This document shows, in pieces, positions 25,769 through 35,162 of a stretch of DNA of 61,645 bases (positions are counted from its first letter, which is position 1; each line of letters begins with the position of its first letter). Below the pieces are notes generated by a model. It was not told the origin of the DNA and made no database searches. It worked only from the letters and a program-made list of their open reading frames with translations. The stretch comes from Muribaculaceae bacterium (lineage in GTDB: Bacteria; Bacteroidota; Bacteroidia; Bacteroidales; Muribaculaceae), in contig JAKVKZ010000010.1 in the NCBI GenBank assembly GCA_022484565.1, positions 1 to 61,645 of the forward strand, read 5' to 3'. The position numbers and the translations under genes were made by a program.

Positions 25769-26278
25769 CTATTTTGCAAATAATTGTCCGCTATTCAGCC
25801 ACGCAAGTAAGGTTACGAGGATGATAATGAGGAATATAAGTGGAATATAGATGCTGTTGCTTACACGCTTCTCAATTGCAAGCTGCAAATGCCCAAAACC
25901 AGCAAAACCGCCGGAAATGCACTGCTCAGCAATGCTTAAAAGGCGTTTGTTGGCAGTAGGCGTCACTGCGAGAGCATCTTTGAGAATCTTTCCGAAAGCG
26001 GCAATGTCGGCAGCCATAGTTGATGGCTTGTCGCCGACAGGAGAAAGCGTGACTTCGCGCGTTTTCAAATCTATATTAATTCCGCTGGCAAGAATCTCGC
26101 CTGAAGGAGCCTGAGCTGGTTCGGAACCTTCATAAGAGGCATTGCTGTCGGATACAAGGTCACTTTCATCATTTCCCCACCAGCGTGCGGCGATTGCATC
26201 GAGCACTTCATGCTGCAACAAGGCAAGCACGCGGGGCGTCACTTTCTTCTCGTCAATCAAATTCTGCAAATTTTCCAT
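25769..26278 (-). CDS. hypothetical protein with C-terminal membrane anchor
   Basis: A 169-residue protein with a soluble N-terminal part (residues 1-135, helical, containing an acidic linker around 35-60) and one transmembrane helix near 145-163 (IYIPLIFLIIILVTLLAWL), a tail-anchor arrangement. I do not recognise the family. Its start is 56 bases from the stop of the zinc-ribbon protein gene, which is upstream in transcription, so the two may be cotranscribed. Confidence 0.65.
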   Translation of the reverse strand: MENLQNLIDEKKVTPRVLALLQHEVLDAIAARWWGNDESDLVSDSNASYEGSEPAQAPSGEILASGINIDLKTREVTLSPVGDKPSTMAADIAAFGKILKDALAVTPTANKRLLSIAEQCISGGFAGFGHLQLAIEKRVSNSIYIPLIFLIIILVTLLAWLNSGQLFAK

Positions 26279-26334
26279 AATCGTATTATATCAAATCAGC
26301 ATTAATATTCATGATTTTGGCTATCATTTATTTT

Positions 26335-27849
26335 TCAGTTCCCCTCTTCAGATTTTGACTCTTTGGATTTTGATTCTTTAGATTCTTTCTTTGAAGAAGA
26401 TTTCTGAGTATCTTTTGTGGCGTCCTTAGCTGGTGACACTTTGCCGTTAGTGGCTTCAAACGTCGAAGGATTCAAATTGAAATTATAGCTGTCGGTGGTT
26501 ATGTGCACTGTACCATCGTCGTTAAATTCAACTGATGAAATGGAAGAGCCGGATGTGGCGAAAGCTACAAAATATTTGTGGGTGCTCTTGGAATAGCCGA
26601 ACACATTTCCGTAAACGTCGGTTACGAAGGTGTATTTGCTGTTCTCGACGCGTCCATTTTCTGAAAGAGTGCTCTTTTCAAATATTGGTTTGTCGTAAGT
26701 CATTACGGACAAGCGGACTGTGGCAGATGAATTGCGCACGTCGCGAAGTTTGGTAGCGTTGTCGCCGAGCCATTTGTCGATGGCCTTCTTCGGGTCGTTA
26801 AGACTTTGCTCCTCAGCTGAGAGTTTATAAATTATTTTCGCTTTCAGTGCCTGCTGCTGCAGCCATTGCATCTCAGGAGAGTCGCTGGCATTGGTGAAGT
26901 CGCCATCGTAGCACTTCTGACCGTTACGGTTATTAGGCTTGCCGGTGAAATCAAGTGTAATCACGTCGGTGGCATTGTCGATGTCGAACAGGCAGAACGC
27001 CACGTGAGAAGTGGCTTCAGGGTCACTGCTCGTTGACGGATTGAGATATGCGAAATAGAAATAGTCCTTGTCGTTGATTTGCTGGATGAGCGGAGCATCC
27101 TGCGGGTCAATCATCAGTTCAGTAAGGTCGAAAGTGATTGCGCCGTTCACAGAACGTTGAATCTCATTGGATATCTTCCAATTGCTGCCATCGCGGTTCA
27201 ATGTGTAAATCTTATATTGCGACTGGTTGCCACTTGTAAGGAAAGTGATGCCGACAATATGTTCTGTGCCTGAACCAACTTTGCAATAAAGCGCGTAGGC
27301 GGTAAGAAATCCGTCGCTCGTTTTGTTGGCCGTTTGCAATGTCTTGTCGAAAGCCTGCTTTGCCTGATCAGGGGAAAGTTGTGCAACGGAATCAGAATCG
27401 GAAAGTGAAGAACTGCCGTTGGCGTTACCGTTGCGGACAAATAGCAGCACAATAATCAGAATGACGGCTGCTGAAATTCCGGCAATAATCCAATTGCGTT
27501 TCACTTTTGCCTTGTGGGCTGCTTCAGCCTCCAGACGTTCACGACGCTTGTCCTCGGCAGTGGCGCTTGCAGGTTCCTGCATTTGCCAACCGTTTTGAGC
27601 AGGCTTTGCCGGCTGGACAGGCCTTTCGGGTTGAGCGGGTTGAACTGGCCTGGCAGGTTGCGAAGGCTGACTTTGAATATCGTTCTTTACCATTTTTCCG
27701 CAGATAGGGCAGAAAACGGAACTAATTGGGATGATGGCGTGACAATCAGGACACTCCATGTCAGTGTCGAGCCTTGCACCACATTTATTGCAAAAATTTG
27801 ACCCATCGGCAACCATGTTGCCGCATTTCGGACATTTCCTCATAGCCAT
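26335..27849 (-). CDS. double zinc-ribbon membrane protein
   Basis: About 504 residues. Two zinc ribbons at the N-terminus (CPKCG..FCNKCG and CPDCH..FCPICG) are followed by a proline-rich linker with repeated PVQPA/ARPVQ units, one transmembrane helix near 125-145 (WIIAGISAAVILIIVLL), and a large extracytoplasmic domain of unknown fold. The C-terminus is rich in Lys, Ser and Glu. The start at 27849 is the first ATG; an upstream TTG at 27900 would add a hydrophobic stretch with no support. Such ribbon-plus-helix proteins are common in Bacteroidota but undefined in function. Confidence 0.78.
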   Translation of the reverse strand: MAMRKCPKCGNMVADGSNFCNKCGARLDTDMECPDCHAIIPISSVFCPICGKMVKNDIQSQPSQPARPVQPAQPERPVQPAKPAQNGWQMQEPASATAEDKRRERLEAEAAHKAKVKRNWIIAGISAAVILIIVLLFVRNGNANGSSSLSDSDSVAQLSPDQAKQAFDKTLQTANKTSDGFLTAYALYCKVGSGTEHIVGITFLTSGNQSQYKIYTLNRDGSNWKISNEIQRSVNGAITFDLTELMIDPQDAPLIQQINDKDYFYFAYLNPSTSSDPEATSHVAFCLFDIDNATDVITLDFTGKPNNRNGQKCYDGDFTNASDSPEMQWLQQQALKAKIIYKLSAEEQSLNDPKKAIDKWLGDNATKLRDVRNSSATVRLSVMTYDKPIFEKSTLSENGRVENSKYTFVTDVYGNVFGYSKSTHKYFVAFATSGSSISSVEFNDDGTVHITTDSYNFNLNPSTFEATNGKVSPAKDATKDTQKSSSKKESKESKSKESKSEEGN

Positions 27850-27980
27850 AATGTAAAAATAATAATATAGAAATACAAACGCAAAGATAGCACAAGCCAA
27901 GTTAACAACAAAATAATTCCTTTGATTTTAGACGTATTTTTTCAATCGCCACATTTGAATTTGGATGAGAATGCAAGGAT

Positions 27981-28021
27981 AAAAAAGAAAGAGGACACGT
28001 CGGCTTTCGACTTGCCCTCTT
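27981..28021 (-). terminator. terminator after the small beta-barrel gene
   Basis: Inverted repeat AAGAGG-CA-GTCG (27989-28002) with CGAC-TG-CCTCTT (28008-28021), loop GCTTT, followed on the minus strand by a run of T (A-rich at 27981-27988). It sits 25 bases beyond the stop codon. Confidence 0.8.
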
Positions 28022-28045
28022 GCGGATAATGCTAAATAAGTTTTA

Positions 28046-28564
28046 TCAGAAAGCGTAGTAAATACCGAAATCCACACTGGTGTTGTCCCAATTGAATCCG
28101 AATCCTTCACCATCACCGCCATTGTAATAGCCCTTTTTATAGCCTAAAAAGCCAACATGAGCTACAGCGCTGATTTTCTTTGACAAGTTGTAGGACAAAC
28201 CTGGCTTTAAGCCGATTTCCCACCCGTCAGCGTCGGCAGTGGCAACTCCAAAACCGCCATCGATGAAGAGTGTGAGCGGGCCTGACTTGTAGAATTTGTA
28301 ACGTGCGTACGGGTCGAATGTAACGGCTGTGGCACTTCCATTGTCTTCCACTTTTGCGTAGGCTATTCCTACTCCCATGGCCAATGACCAATTTGAATTG
28401 ATGTCGTAGCCTACTTCAGGAGAGAAAACGAATTGGTCGGTTTTTACATCGGCATCGCTTTTGTCGTGCCAATATCCAACACTTCCACCTGCCCACCAAC
28501 CTGATTGGGCACTAATAGTCAAGGCAGCGCAAACTGCCATAAGGGTAAATACAAATTTTTTCAT
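28046..28564 (-). CDS. small outer-membrane beta-barrel protein (porin-like)
   Basis: A 172-residue protein with signal peptide (cleaved after TISAQ, about residue 20) and eight alternating beta strands ending in the aromatic C-terminus GIYYAF, as in small OmpA/OmpW-type barrels. No extra domain. Possibly a structural barrel; no substrate can be inferred. It has its own terminator. Confidence 0.8.
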   Translation of the reverse strand: MKKFVFTLMAVCAALTISAQSGWWAGGSVGYWHDKSDADVKTDQFVFSPEVGYDINSNWSLAMGVGIAYAKVEDNGSATAVTFDPYARYKFYKSGPLTLFIDGGFGVATADADGWEIGLKPGLSYNLSKKISAVAHVGFLGYKKGYYNGGDGEGFGFNWDNTSVDFGIYYAF

Positions 28565-28655
28565 TACTCGTTTAAATTAAGTGATTAAATAATACTTTTC
28601 TATTACGCAATGTTGACTGAAATAGCCGTAAAAGGTTTAATCGCGCAGAATCTTT

Positions 28656-29984
28656 TCACTTTTTGGCTTTGGCCATAACTGTGGCATAAATCAGGTCAAC
28701 TATCTCATCAATGCTGATTTTAGATGAATTCACAACTAAATCATAGTTTCGGGCATCAGTCCATGTGCCGTCGGTGTAGGTCCAATAATGATTTGAACGT
28801 GCTTTGTTTATCCTGATGATTTGCTCTTTTGCCTTATCGGGAGCGACATCAAGATATTTACACACGCGCTTTACTGCGAAGTCAACATCGGAATAAACAA
28901 ACACGTGGAAACTCGACTTGACATCGCGCAAAATCCAGTTGGCGCAACGCCCGATAATCACGCACGGTTCATTCATGGCAAGCCTTTTTATCGTTCGGCT
29001 CTGTGCCACAAATATCGCATCGTCCTTCGACGGATTCATAGTGATAGGGATGGCGCTGTCGGTGAAAATCAGCTCCCAAAGTTTTCCGTTTGAAATGTTC
29101 TGCTCATTTTCGCGAACAAATTCAGCCGACATCCCAAGCTCGTTTGCAGCTTCATCGATAAGGTATTTGTCGTAGAGCTTAACACCCAATTTTTTTGCAA
29201 GTTTTTCACCGATTTCGTGGCCTCCGCTGCCGTATTCGCGGGAAATTGTAACGACTAAGTTAGACGACTGACTTTGCGGCTCCACGACTTCAGCATTGCT
29301 GGCAACGCCTGTAAACAGCCGTTCCGTCCAACCGAAATGCGGACTTAGCACCCTCACCATGAATCCGACATAGAACATGGCGAACAAAGTGCCTCCGCCG
29401 ATCATTTCCCAGTCCCAATGACCGAAGAGGATGAAGCATAATATTATACCGATTATTACGGAAGTGGTGTCGGTGCAAATCTTAACTTTGCCGAATTCGG
29501 CGTTGAATGTCTTTGATACAGCGAGGAAAAAGCCTTCACATGCCATCAGCAGCACGTCGCAACGCACTTCCAATGCTATTCCGAATGCCATTATAGCTCC
29601 GCCAATGCAAAGCTGCACGAACCGAAGCGTGTAGCCCAGCAGTGTGCTGTCGAACTGGAACGGTATAGTCATCCACATCGTCAAGTCAGTGTAAAATCCG
29701 AAAAACAGCGTTATTGCTATTTGGAAAAACTGCAAAGGCTTGAAGTTTTTCCTCAGAAGCAGAATCTGGAATAAAATCAGCAATGTGTGCAGGCAGATGG
29801 TGTAGCCGCCCATTGTAAGCGGTGACCCAGGCATTACACTCAGCACATAAGGTGGGCAGGAAATAGGTGAGGAACCAAGATTGGCCCTGATTGAAAGAGA
29901 AGTACCGAAAGCAATGAAAAAGAGAGCTATAAGAAAGAAAATGTACCTCTTAAGCAATTCTGTGAATGACCTTTTTTGTACCAT
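28656..29984 (-). CDS. fusion: YczE/DUF6198-like membrane domain + cytidylate-kinase-like domain
   Basis: A 442-residue protein. Residues 1-220 contain about five to six transmembrane helices of the YitT/YczE type (FGTSLSIRANLGSSP near 22-36). Residues 240-440 are a cytidylate-kinase-like domain: the P-loop-like VVTISREYGSGGHEIGEKLAKKLG, then DKYLIDEAA, and IIGRCANWIL. The kinase part has the S-R-E-Y-G-S-G-G pattern of the AAK6/Cytidylate_kin2 family rather than classical Cmk. The gene is divergent from a LysR regulator, which probably controls it. The combination suggests a membrane sensor or transporter coupled to nucleotide chemistry, but the function is unknown. Confidence 0.82.
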   Translation of the reverse strand: MVQKRSFTELLKRYIFFLIALFFIAFGTSLSIRANLGSSPISCPPYVLSVMPGSPLTMGGYTICLHTLLILFQILLLRKNFKPLQFFQIAITLFFGFYTDLTMWMTIPFQFDSTLLGYTLRFVQLCIGGAIMAFGIALEVRCDVLLMACEGFFLAVSKTFNAEFGKVKICTDTTSVIIGIILCFILFGHWDWEMIGGGTLFAMFYVGFMVRVLSPHFGWTERLFTGVASNAEVVEPQSQSSNLVVTISREYGSGGHEIGEKLAKKLGVKLYDKYLIDEAANELGMSAEFVRENEQNISNGKLWELIFTDSAIPITMNPSKDDAIFVAQSRTIKRLAMNEPCVIIGRCANWILRDVKSSFHVFVYSDVDFAVKRVCKYLDVAPDKAKEQIIRINKARSNHYWTYTDGTWTDARNYDLVVNSSKISIDEIVDLIYATVMAKAKK

Positions 29985-30035
29985 TTCAGATTAATACCAT
30001 TATAAAAACAGGAAATCTCCTATGTCGTTAGGCTG

Positions 30036-30043
30036 CAAAAGTA
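30036..30043 (-). promoter_or_regulatory. -7 element for the membrane/kinase fusion gene
   Basis: The minus strand reads TACTTTTG, fitting TAnnTTTG, 52 bases upstream of the start at 29984. It lies in the divergent region shared with the LysR gene. Confidence 0.5.
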
Positions 30044-30064
30044 CCAACATTAATTCTTTTTTAT

Positions 30065-30072
30065 TACATTTG
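30065..30072 (+). promoter_or_regulatory. -7 element for the LysR gene
   Basis: TACATTTG matches the -7 consensus, 40 bases before the ATG at 30112. It lies 22 bases from the oppositely oriented element, so one regulator bound between them could control both. Confidence 0.5.
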
Positions 30073-30111
30073 CAATATAAATAGTTTTAATGATAATAAT
30101 TGATTTTTTTA

Positions 30112-30999
30112 ATGGAACTTACCCAATTAAAATATTTTGTGAAGTTGGCTGAAGAGTTGAACTTCACCGAAGCAGCCCGCAAACTTTTTATCACCCAAAG
30201 CACACTTTCACTGAGTATCAAGAAGTTGGAAGAAGAATGCGGCACTCCATTTTTCGACAGGATAGGGAAGTGCAATTATCTCACCGATGCGGGGAAAATA
30301 TTTGTTGAGTTTGCCAAAAGAGCCATAAAAGAGGCAGAAACAGGCATTACCCAGATAAAGGAAATGAAAGGCATCTACACGGGAAAGTTGCGAATAGGAG
30401 TTGTATATAGCCTTCATGACATAATCAACAACTGCATCATTCCGTTCACAGAACGTTATCCTGAAGCATATCTGTCAATTGTCGAATCAAATTCTGTCAG
30501 GGATTTGGCTGATTCTGTCATAAATGGTGACATAGATTTAGCCTTGACCTATAGGCAAAAAACAATGTCGCATCTCCTTGAATGTCATCCGCTTTTTGAG
30601 AAGCCTCTATCAGTAATAGCCAATAAGAACCATCCAGTGGTTTCACATAATAGATTGCACCTTAGGGAACTATGCAAATATCCGTTCATATTTTTTCCTT
30701 ATGGCATACATACACGGATGCTTATTGAACAGATGTTTGCTGAAAACAGGCTTCCCATGTTGTCGCCGCACGTCGAGGTGAACGATGCCAGCCTGATACT
30801 GAAAATGGTAGAGACGGGAAAATGGCTGACAATTCTTTCGGAAGGCATTGTGAACAACTGGCCAAACCTCAAAGCCATACCTATTGCCGAAGCTGCCCAG
30901 AACTTGTGTGGCTGCATTATTCGCCCCAAGGACAAGCATAGGTCGCTTCTTGAAAGCGAAATTTCCGATATTATCTGCCAGCATTGGAATGAGAAGTAA
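30112..30999 (+). CDS. LysR-family transcriptional regulator
   Basis: A 295-residue protein. The N-terminal winged helix-turn-helix is plain (MELTQLKYFVKLAEELNFTE, AARKLFITQSTLSLSIKKLE), with a C-terminal periplasmic-binding-protein-like effector domain from about residue 90 (GKLRIGVVYSLHD). It resembles CynR-type activators. The ATG at 30112 gives the canonical LysR start; an upstream TTG at 30100 adds four residues without support. Divergent orientation points to the YczE/kinase fusion gene as target. The ligand is unknown. Confidence 0.9.
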   Translation: MELTQLKYFVKLAEELNFTEAARKLFITQSTLSLSIKKLEEECGTPFFDRIGKCNYLTDAGKIFVEFAKRAIKEAETGITQIKEMKGIYTGKLRIGVVYSLHDIINNCIIPFTERYPEAYLSIVESNSVRDLADSVINGDIDLALTYRQKTMSHLLECHPLFEKPLSVIANKNHPVVSHNRLHLRELCKYPFIFFPYGIHTRMLIEQMFAENRLPMLSPHVEVNDASLILKMVETGKWLTILSEGIVNNWPNLKAIPIAEAAQNLCGCIIRPKDKHRSLLESEISDIICQHWNEK

Positions 31000-31087
31000 C
31001 AAATTCAAGAATTGCAAATAGGCACTCAAAATTCATGAAACTGATAAAAAGTAGTGGATAAACTGTGAAAAGTTGAAAAAATAGAAA

Positions 31088-31095
31088 TAATTTTG
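31088..31095 (+). promoter_or_regulatory. -7 element for the small membrane protein at 31129
   Basis: TAATTTTG matches TAnnTTTG and lies 33 bases before the start codon. No good -33 box is evident. Confidence 0.45.
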
Positions 31096-31128
31096 TAATA
31101 TTGCAGTATCATAAAAACATCAAACATT

Positions 31129-31446
31129 ATGAAATCATTCGGAAAGTTTTTGATGGCCATTGTTTGGGTAATAGTTATCCTGTTGATTTTTGCTGTTGTA
31201 GGCGGAATTCTTGCCGGAATTCTATGTAAGGTTGGCACTGGACCTTATCCGTGGTACATGGCAATATGGCACGGACTTTTCTTTATACCCAATTTTGTGC
31301 GTCATCTCATTTGGACAGATGTGGCATTTATTGCAAGTGTCACTACCACAGTCTATACGGTGCTATACTGGATAGTAGCAGCTATCACCGTGCTGATTGT
31401 GATTGGCAGCGTGTTCGGCGGTAAATCGCATAAAACTGAATATTAA
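31129..31446 (+). CDS. small two-helix membrane protein
   Basis: A 105-residue protein with hydrophobic helices near 7-30 (LMAIVWVIVILLIFAVVGGI) and near 65-95 (VLYWIVAAITVLIVIGSVF), with a Trp/His-containing loop in between and a charged tail. I do not recognise the family. The gene stands alone between the LysR gene and the next hypothetical gene. Confidence 0.65.
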   Translation: MKSFGKFLMAIVWVIVILLIFAVVGGILAGILCKVGTGPYPWYMAIWHGLFFIPNFVRHLIWTDVAFIASVTTTVYTVLYWIVAAITVLIVIGSVFGGKSHKTEY

Positions 31447-31555
31447 CGCTCGTGGAAAATACGTTTCGATTTTTCGGGCACGCATTTTGCTTTGTTGAAT
31501 TGTGTGCAGTCGAGCTTTTCTCTCCACGCAATAATAACAAAAAAGAAAAGCTTAT

Positions 31556-32065
31556 ATGAAATATCGTGACGAAGACGATAAATGCTACGGAGTAACAGGC
31601 ATGGCTATAGGTTTGACAATCTATAATGCCGATGAATATTTCGATGGCATTGATATTGATGGTGACGGGATGGATTGTATAGAATTCAGCTCGAACTACT
31701 TCTTTAAGGGTAATCCGGCGATTTCGGCAAAGGCTTCATGGCAGCATACCTTGGAAAGATTTCAAGTGACGCTTGGCCTAGTCATAGCCGATGCGCTTTG
31801 CCGCAAAATGATGCATGACCATGGAGTGGTAGACAAGAAACTTCGCCGTCAGCTTCTTGATATTTGTCTTGAAGAGGGTAAGGAAAGTTGTCAGCTTGAG
31901 GAGGATGAGGCGGAACGGATTTTCAATAAATCCTTCAATTATCTGGTGAGGGTGTTCTCAGCAAACGGAATGCGTGAGCTGATTCGTGATTTTGCCGGAA
32001 ATTTGAAGGCGAAACGCTCATTTACTCGCCAGGAAGTTGCTGAAATGCTCCATCAATTGCGATAA
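31556..32065 (+). CDS. hypothetical cytosolic protein
   Basis: A 169-residue protein without signal peptide or membrane helices. The N-terminus contains an acidic loop DIDGDGMD (residues 33-42) that looks like a metal-binding loop but lacks the rest of an EF-hand. The second half is helical. The family resembles uncharacterised proteins of Bacteroidota, but I cannot name it. The GT4 gene starts 30 bases downstream, so cotranscription is likely. Confidence 0.6.
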   Translation: MKYRDEDDKCYGVTGMAIGLTIYNADEYFDGIDIDGDGMDCIEFSSNYFFKGNPAISAKASWQHTLERFQVTLGLVIADALCRKMMHDHGVVDKKLRRQLLDICLEEGKESCQLEEDEAERIFNKSFNYLVRVFSANGMRELIRDFAGNLKAKRSFTRQEVAEMLHQLR

Positions 32066-32095
32066 AATTATTTTTATTGACATTAAACCTTGCAG

Positions 32096-33334
32096 ATGAA
32101 AGTAACTATAGTCAACAAAAGCGACCAGGTGGGTGGAGCTGCGGTGGTTTCACTAAGATTGATGCATGCCTTGCGTGATGCTGGAGTGGATGCGCGTCTG
32201 TTGGCTTTGAGTGGCTCTGTTGACGATAAGTCTGTTGGATTTTACGGCAGTAAGTGGATCGATAAGTTCAATTTTCTTGCTGAACGGCTCAACATCTTCT
32301 TTCACAACCATTATTCACGAAAAAATCTGTTCAAGGTTTCAACGGCACTTTGGGGACGCGACATTGCAGAGCACCCTTGGATAAAGGATGCCGACGTGAT
32401 AGCACTCAATTGGATTAACCAGGGAGCACTGTCGCTTAAGGGTATTGAACATTTGTGCGCATTGGGGAAACCAGTGATTTGGACCATGCACGACATGTGG
32501 TGCTGCACTGGAATTTGCCATCATGCGTATGAGTGCGACAGTTATAGCACCGGTTGCGGTTGCTGCCAATTTTTGCAGTCGAATAGGTCTTATGACCTTT
32601 CCACAAAGGTGCAATCGCTTAAAAAGGATATTTACCTCAACAATAAAATTCATTTTGTAGCTGTCAGCAATTGGCTGGCGAAGCGGTGCAGCGACAGCAG
32701 CCTGATGCAGAATCAGGACGTCAGCGTCATTCACAATGCTTTTCCGATTGAACAATTCAGCTGCGAACGTTCCGACGATGATTCCATTGGCGTTCCGAAG
32801 GATAAAATCGTTATTGTGATGGGGGCTGCACGTCTCGACGATGATGTGAAGGGATTTAATTTTGTTATTGAAATGTCGAGGAAAATTGTCGCTAACCATC
32901 CTGAGCTTGCCGACAAATTGCATATTGTGCTGTTTGGTAACATCAGAAATCAGCAATTGCTTGATGAAATAGCCATCGGCCACACATTCCTTGGCCATGT
33001 CAGTGGTGCGGATGCGGTAGCCAATGTGTATCGCCATGCCGATATTGTACTTTCCACTTCGCTTTACGAGACTTTGCCCGGCACCTTGATTGAGGGAATG
33101 GCTTGCGGCTGTACGCCTGTTACTTTCGGCAACGGCGGACAGGCTGACATCGTTGACCATCTGCAAACGGGCTTTATTGCTGACTACAAAAATGCCGAAA
33201 GCCTTGCCGACGGCATTGCGTGGGCTGCCAGTCAGCACCTTTCACGCGAAATGCTTCATGAAGAGGTGAGGCGAAAATTCTCGGCTCAAACCATAGCCGA
33301 GAAATATCTGGAATTATTCAGAAAATTAATTTAA
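32096..33334 (+). CDS. GT4-family glycosyltransferase
   Basis: About 412 residues with a GT-B fold. The N-terminal motif SDQVGGAAVVSLRL is typical of group-1 transferases. The C-terminal half has VIVMGAARL..KGF and the EX7E-type region STSLYETLPGTLIEGMACGC. It likely adds a sugar from a nucleotide donor to a cell-surface glycan. A Cys-rich insert (CCTGICHHAYECDS...CGCC, near 130-152) is found in a subset of Bacteroidota GT4 proteins. The ATG at 32096 is used; a TTG at 32090 would add two residues. Confidence 0.85.
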   Translation: MKVTIVNKSDQVGGAAVVSLRLMHALRDAGVDARLLALSGSVDDKSVGFYGSKWIDKFNFLAERLNIFFHNHYSRKNLFKVSTALWGRDIAEHPWIKDADVIALNWINQGALSLKGIEHLCALGKPVIWTMHDMWCCTGICHHAYECDSYSTGCGCCQFLQSNRSYDLSTKVQSLKKDIYLNNKIHFVAVSNWLAKRCSDSSLMQNQDVSVIHNAFPIEQFSCERSDDDSIGVPKDKIVIVMGAARLDDDVKGFNFVIEMSRKIVANHPELADKLHIVLFGNIRNQQLLDEIAIGHTFLGHVSGADAVANVYRHADIVLSTSLYETLPGTLIEGMACGCTPVTFGNGGQADIVDHLQTGFIADYKNAESLADGIAWAASQHLSREMLHEEVRRKFSAQTIAEKYLELFRKLI

Positions 33335-33360
33335 TTGCAAATTCTAAAACATATATAATC

Positions 33361-34140
33361 ATGCAAACAGTTTTATTTCATTCCACAGTGTTCGGTCCCA
33401 TCCACAGCCGTAGGCTGGGGGTGTCGCTCGGCATAAATCTTATGCCCGACGACGGCAAGATTTGTTCATTCGACTGTGTGTACTGCGAAGCAGGTTACGA
33501 TTCACAAGGTCAGGGTACAGCAGGCGTTTCCACTAAAGAGGAGGTGAAGCAGCTTCTTGAGCATAAACTTAGGACTATGAAGTCGGCTGATGAGCATCTC
33601 GACGTGATAACGTTCTCTGGCAACGGAGAGCCTACTCTGCATCCTCAATTCCGCGAAATTGTGCATGATGTGCTGCATCTGCGCAACAAATATTTTCCTG
33701 AAGTGAAAGTGACGGTACTCAGCAATTCATCAATGCTTGGAAAGTCAACTGTTGTTGATGCGTTGAAGGATGTGGATTTGAACATTCTTAAGCTTGATTC
33801 AGCCATTCCTTCAACTTTCCGCCTTATCAACCAGCCAGTAAATGAAAGTTATCAGCCGGAGGGCGTCGTTGACAGGATGAAACAGTTCGAAGGCAAGCTG
33901 ATTATTCAGACCATGATGCTTCGTGGTGACCATGATGGTCAGCACTTCGACAACACTACCGATGAGGAGGTTGATGCGCTGATTGCTGCCTATAAGGAGG
34001 TAAACCCGCAGGAAGTGATGATTTATTCCATCGACAGGCCTACTCCTGAAAAGAACATTGAGAAGATAACAAAAGAAGAACTTGAAAAAATCGGCAAACG
34101 GATATCGGATGCCGGAATAAAGGTTCAGGTTAACGCTTAA
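33361..34140 (+). CDS. radical SAM protein (TYW1/MoaA-like single domain)
   Basis: A 259-residue protein. The 4Fe-4S/SAM motif is CSFDCVYC (about residues 38-45), preceded by FGPIHSRRLGVSLGINLMP, which is the fingerprint of a small conserved radical SAM family of bacteria. FSGNGEPTLHPQF is the SAM-binding GNGEPT block. The substrate is unknown in this family. It lies between a GT4 and ldcA, with only 11 bases to ldcA, so the two are probably cotranscribed. Confidence 0.88.
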   Translation: MQTVLFHSTVFGPIHSRRLGVSLGINLMPDDGKICSFDCVYCEAGYDSQGQGTAGVSTKEEVKQLLEHKLRTMKSADEHLDVITFSGNGEPTLHPQFREIVHDVLHLRNKYFPEVKVTVLSNSSMLGKSTVVDALKDVDLNILKLDSAIPSTFRLINQPVNESYQPEGVVDRMKQFEGKLIIQTMMLRGDHDGQHFDNTTDEEVDALIAAYKEVNPQEVMIYSIDRPTPEKNIEKITKEELEKIGKRISDAGIKVQVNA

Positions 34141-34151
34141 ATTGATTTATT

Positions 34152-35054
34152 ATGATTCTACCTCCTTCCCTAAAAAAAGGTGACAAGATTGCAATTGTTT
34201 CTCCTGCAAGCCCAATAAATCCCGACTATGTTGACGGGGCCTGCAAAATGTTTCGGCAATGGGGTTTCGTTCCTGTAGTGAGTGAGCATTGCAAAGGTGA
34301 AAAAGGCACTTATAGCGGTTCTGTGGAAGAACGTGTGGCTGACTTGAAGCAGGCTTTTGCCGATAAGGACGTTAAAGCCATTTTGTGCAGCCGTGGAGGT
34401 TACGGCACAGCGCATCTGCTTGAATATTTGCCTTCGGAACTGATACAGAGTAATCCTAAATGGGTTATCGGCTTCAGCGATATTTCAGCATTGCATGCCA
34501 TGATGAGTGCCAACGGAATTTGCAGTATTCATGCTTCAATGGCCAAGCAGTTAACTCTTTTTCCTGCCGACAATCCTCAGAATGAGGTGCTGCTGCGTGT
34601 TCTTACCGGCTCAATGCCTGAATATGAAATTGCTCCCCATCCATTCAACCGCATTGGCTCTGCCCGCGCTAAAATCAATGGCGGAAACATGGCGGTGAGC
34701 TGTGGACTTCTGGCTACTCCATTCGACATGATGACAGCGGCAAAAGTGCTGTTTATAGAGGACGTTGGCGAGCCTATTTACAAAATAGAACGTATGCTTT
34801 ATAATCTTCGTCTTGAGGGGGTGCTGCCAAAACTTTATGGCCTTATTGTCGGTCAGTTCACTGAATTGAAAGAGCCTGACGGAAATGGTGACACAATGTA
34901 CGATATGATTCACCGCATGGTGCAGCCATATCAGTTCCCGGTGGCTTTTGGGTTTCCAATTGGGCACGTTGATGAAAACATACCTATAATAGAGGGCGCT
35001 CTCGTCGATTTCAAGGTTACTGAAAAAGGCGCAAGTTTGAAGTTCCTGAAATAG
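34152..35054 (+). CDS. ldcA: muramoyltetrapeptide (LD-) carboxypeptidase, S66 family
   Basis: A 300-residue protein. The nucleophile serine is in CSRGGYGTAHLL; the glutamate is in FIEDVGEPIYKIERML; the histidine is in GFPIGHVDENIPI; IGFSDISALHA is a conserved core strand. The enzyme removes the terminal D-Ala from tetrapeptides released during peptidoglycan recycling. No signal peptide, consistent with a cytoplasmic enzyme. A rho-independent terminator follows. Confidence 0.92.
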   Translation: MILPPSLKKGDKIAIVSPASPINPDYVDGACKMFRQWGFVPVVSEHCKGEKGTYSGSVEERVADLKQAFADKDVKAILCSRGGYGTAHLLEYLPSELIQSNPKWVIGFSDISALHAMMSANGICSIHASMAKQLTLFPADNPQNEVLLRVLTGSMPEYEIAPHPFNRIGSARAKINGGNMAVSCGLLATPFDMMTAAKVLFIEDVGEPIYKIERMLYNLRLEGVLPKLYGLIVGQFTELKEPDGNGDTMYDMIHRMVQPYQFPVAFGFPIGHVDENIPIIEGALVDFKVTEKGASLKFLK

Positions 35055-35084
35055 GAGGTTGATAATAATCCGAAATGATAATGA

Positions 35085-35118
35085 GGGGATTGCCGGCAGC
35101 GGTTAATCCTCTTTTTTT
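35085..35118 (+). terminator. terminator after ldcA
   Basis: GGGGATT (35085-35091) pairs with AATCCTC (35105-35111, one G-U), 13-base loop, followed by seven T at 35112-35118. Confidence 0.75.
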
Positions 35119-35162
35119 ATGCAAACAGCTAAAATTTCACCCAACTACTGTTCCACTTTTCC

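Noticed and set aside
32339-33238. Open frame of 299 codons on the minus strand
   Set aside because: Antisense shadow of the GT4 gene without known motifs.
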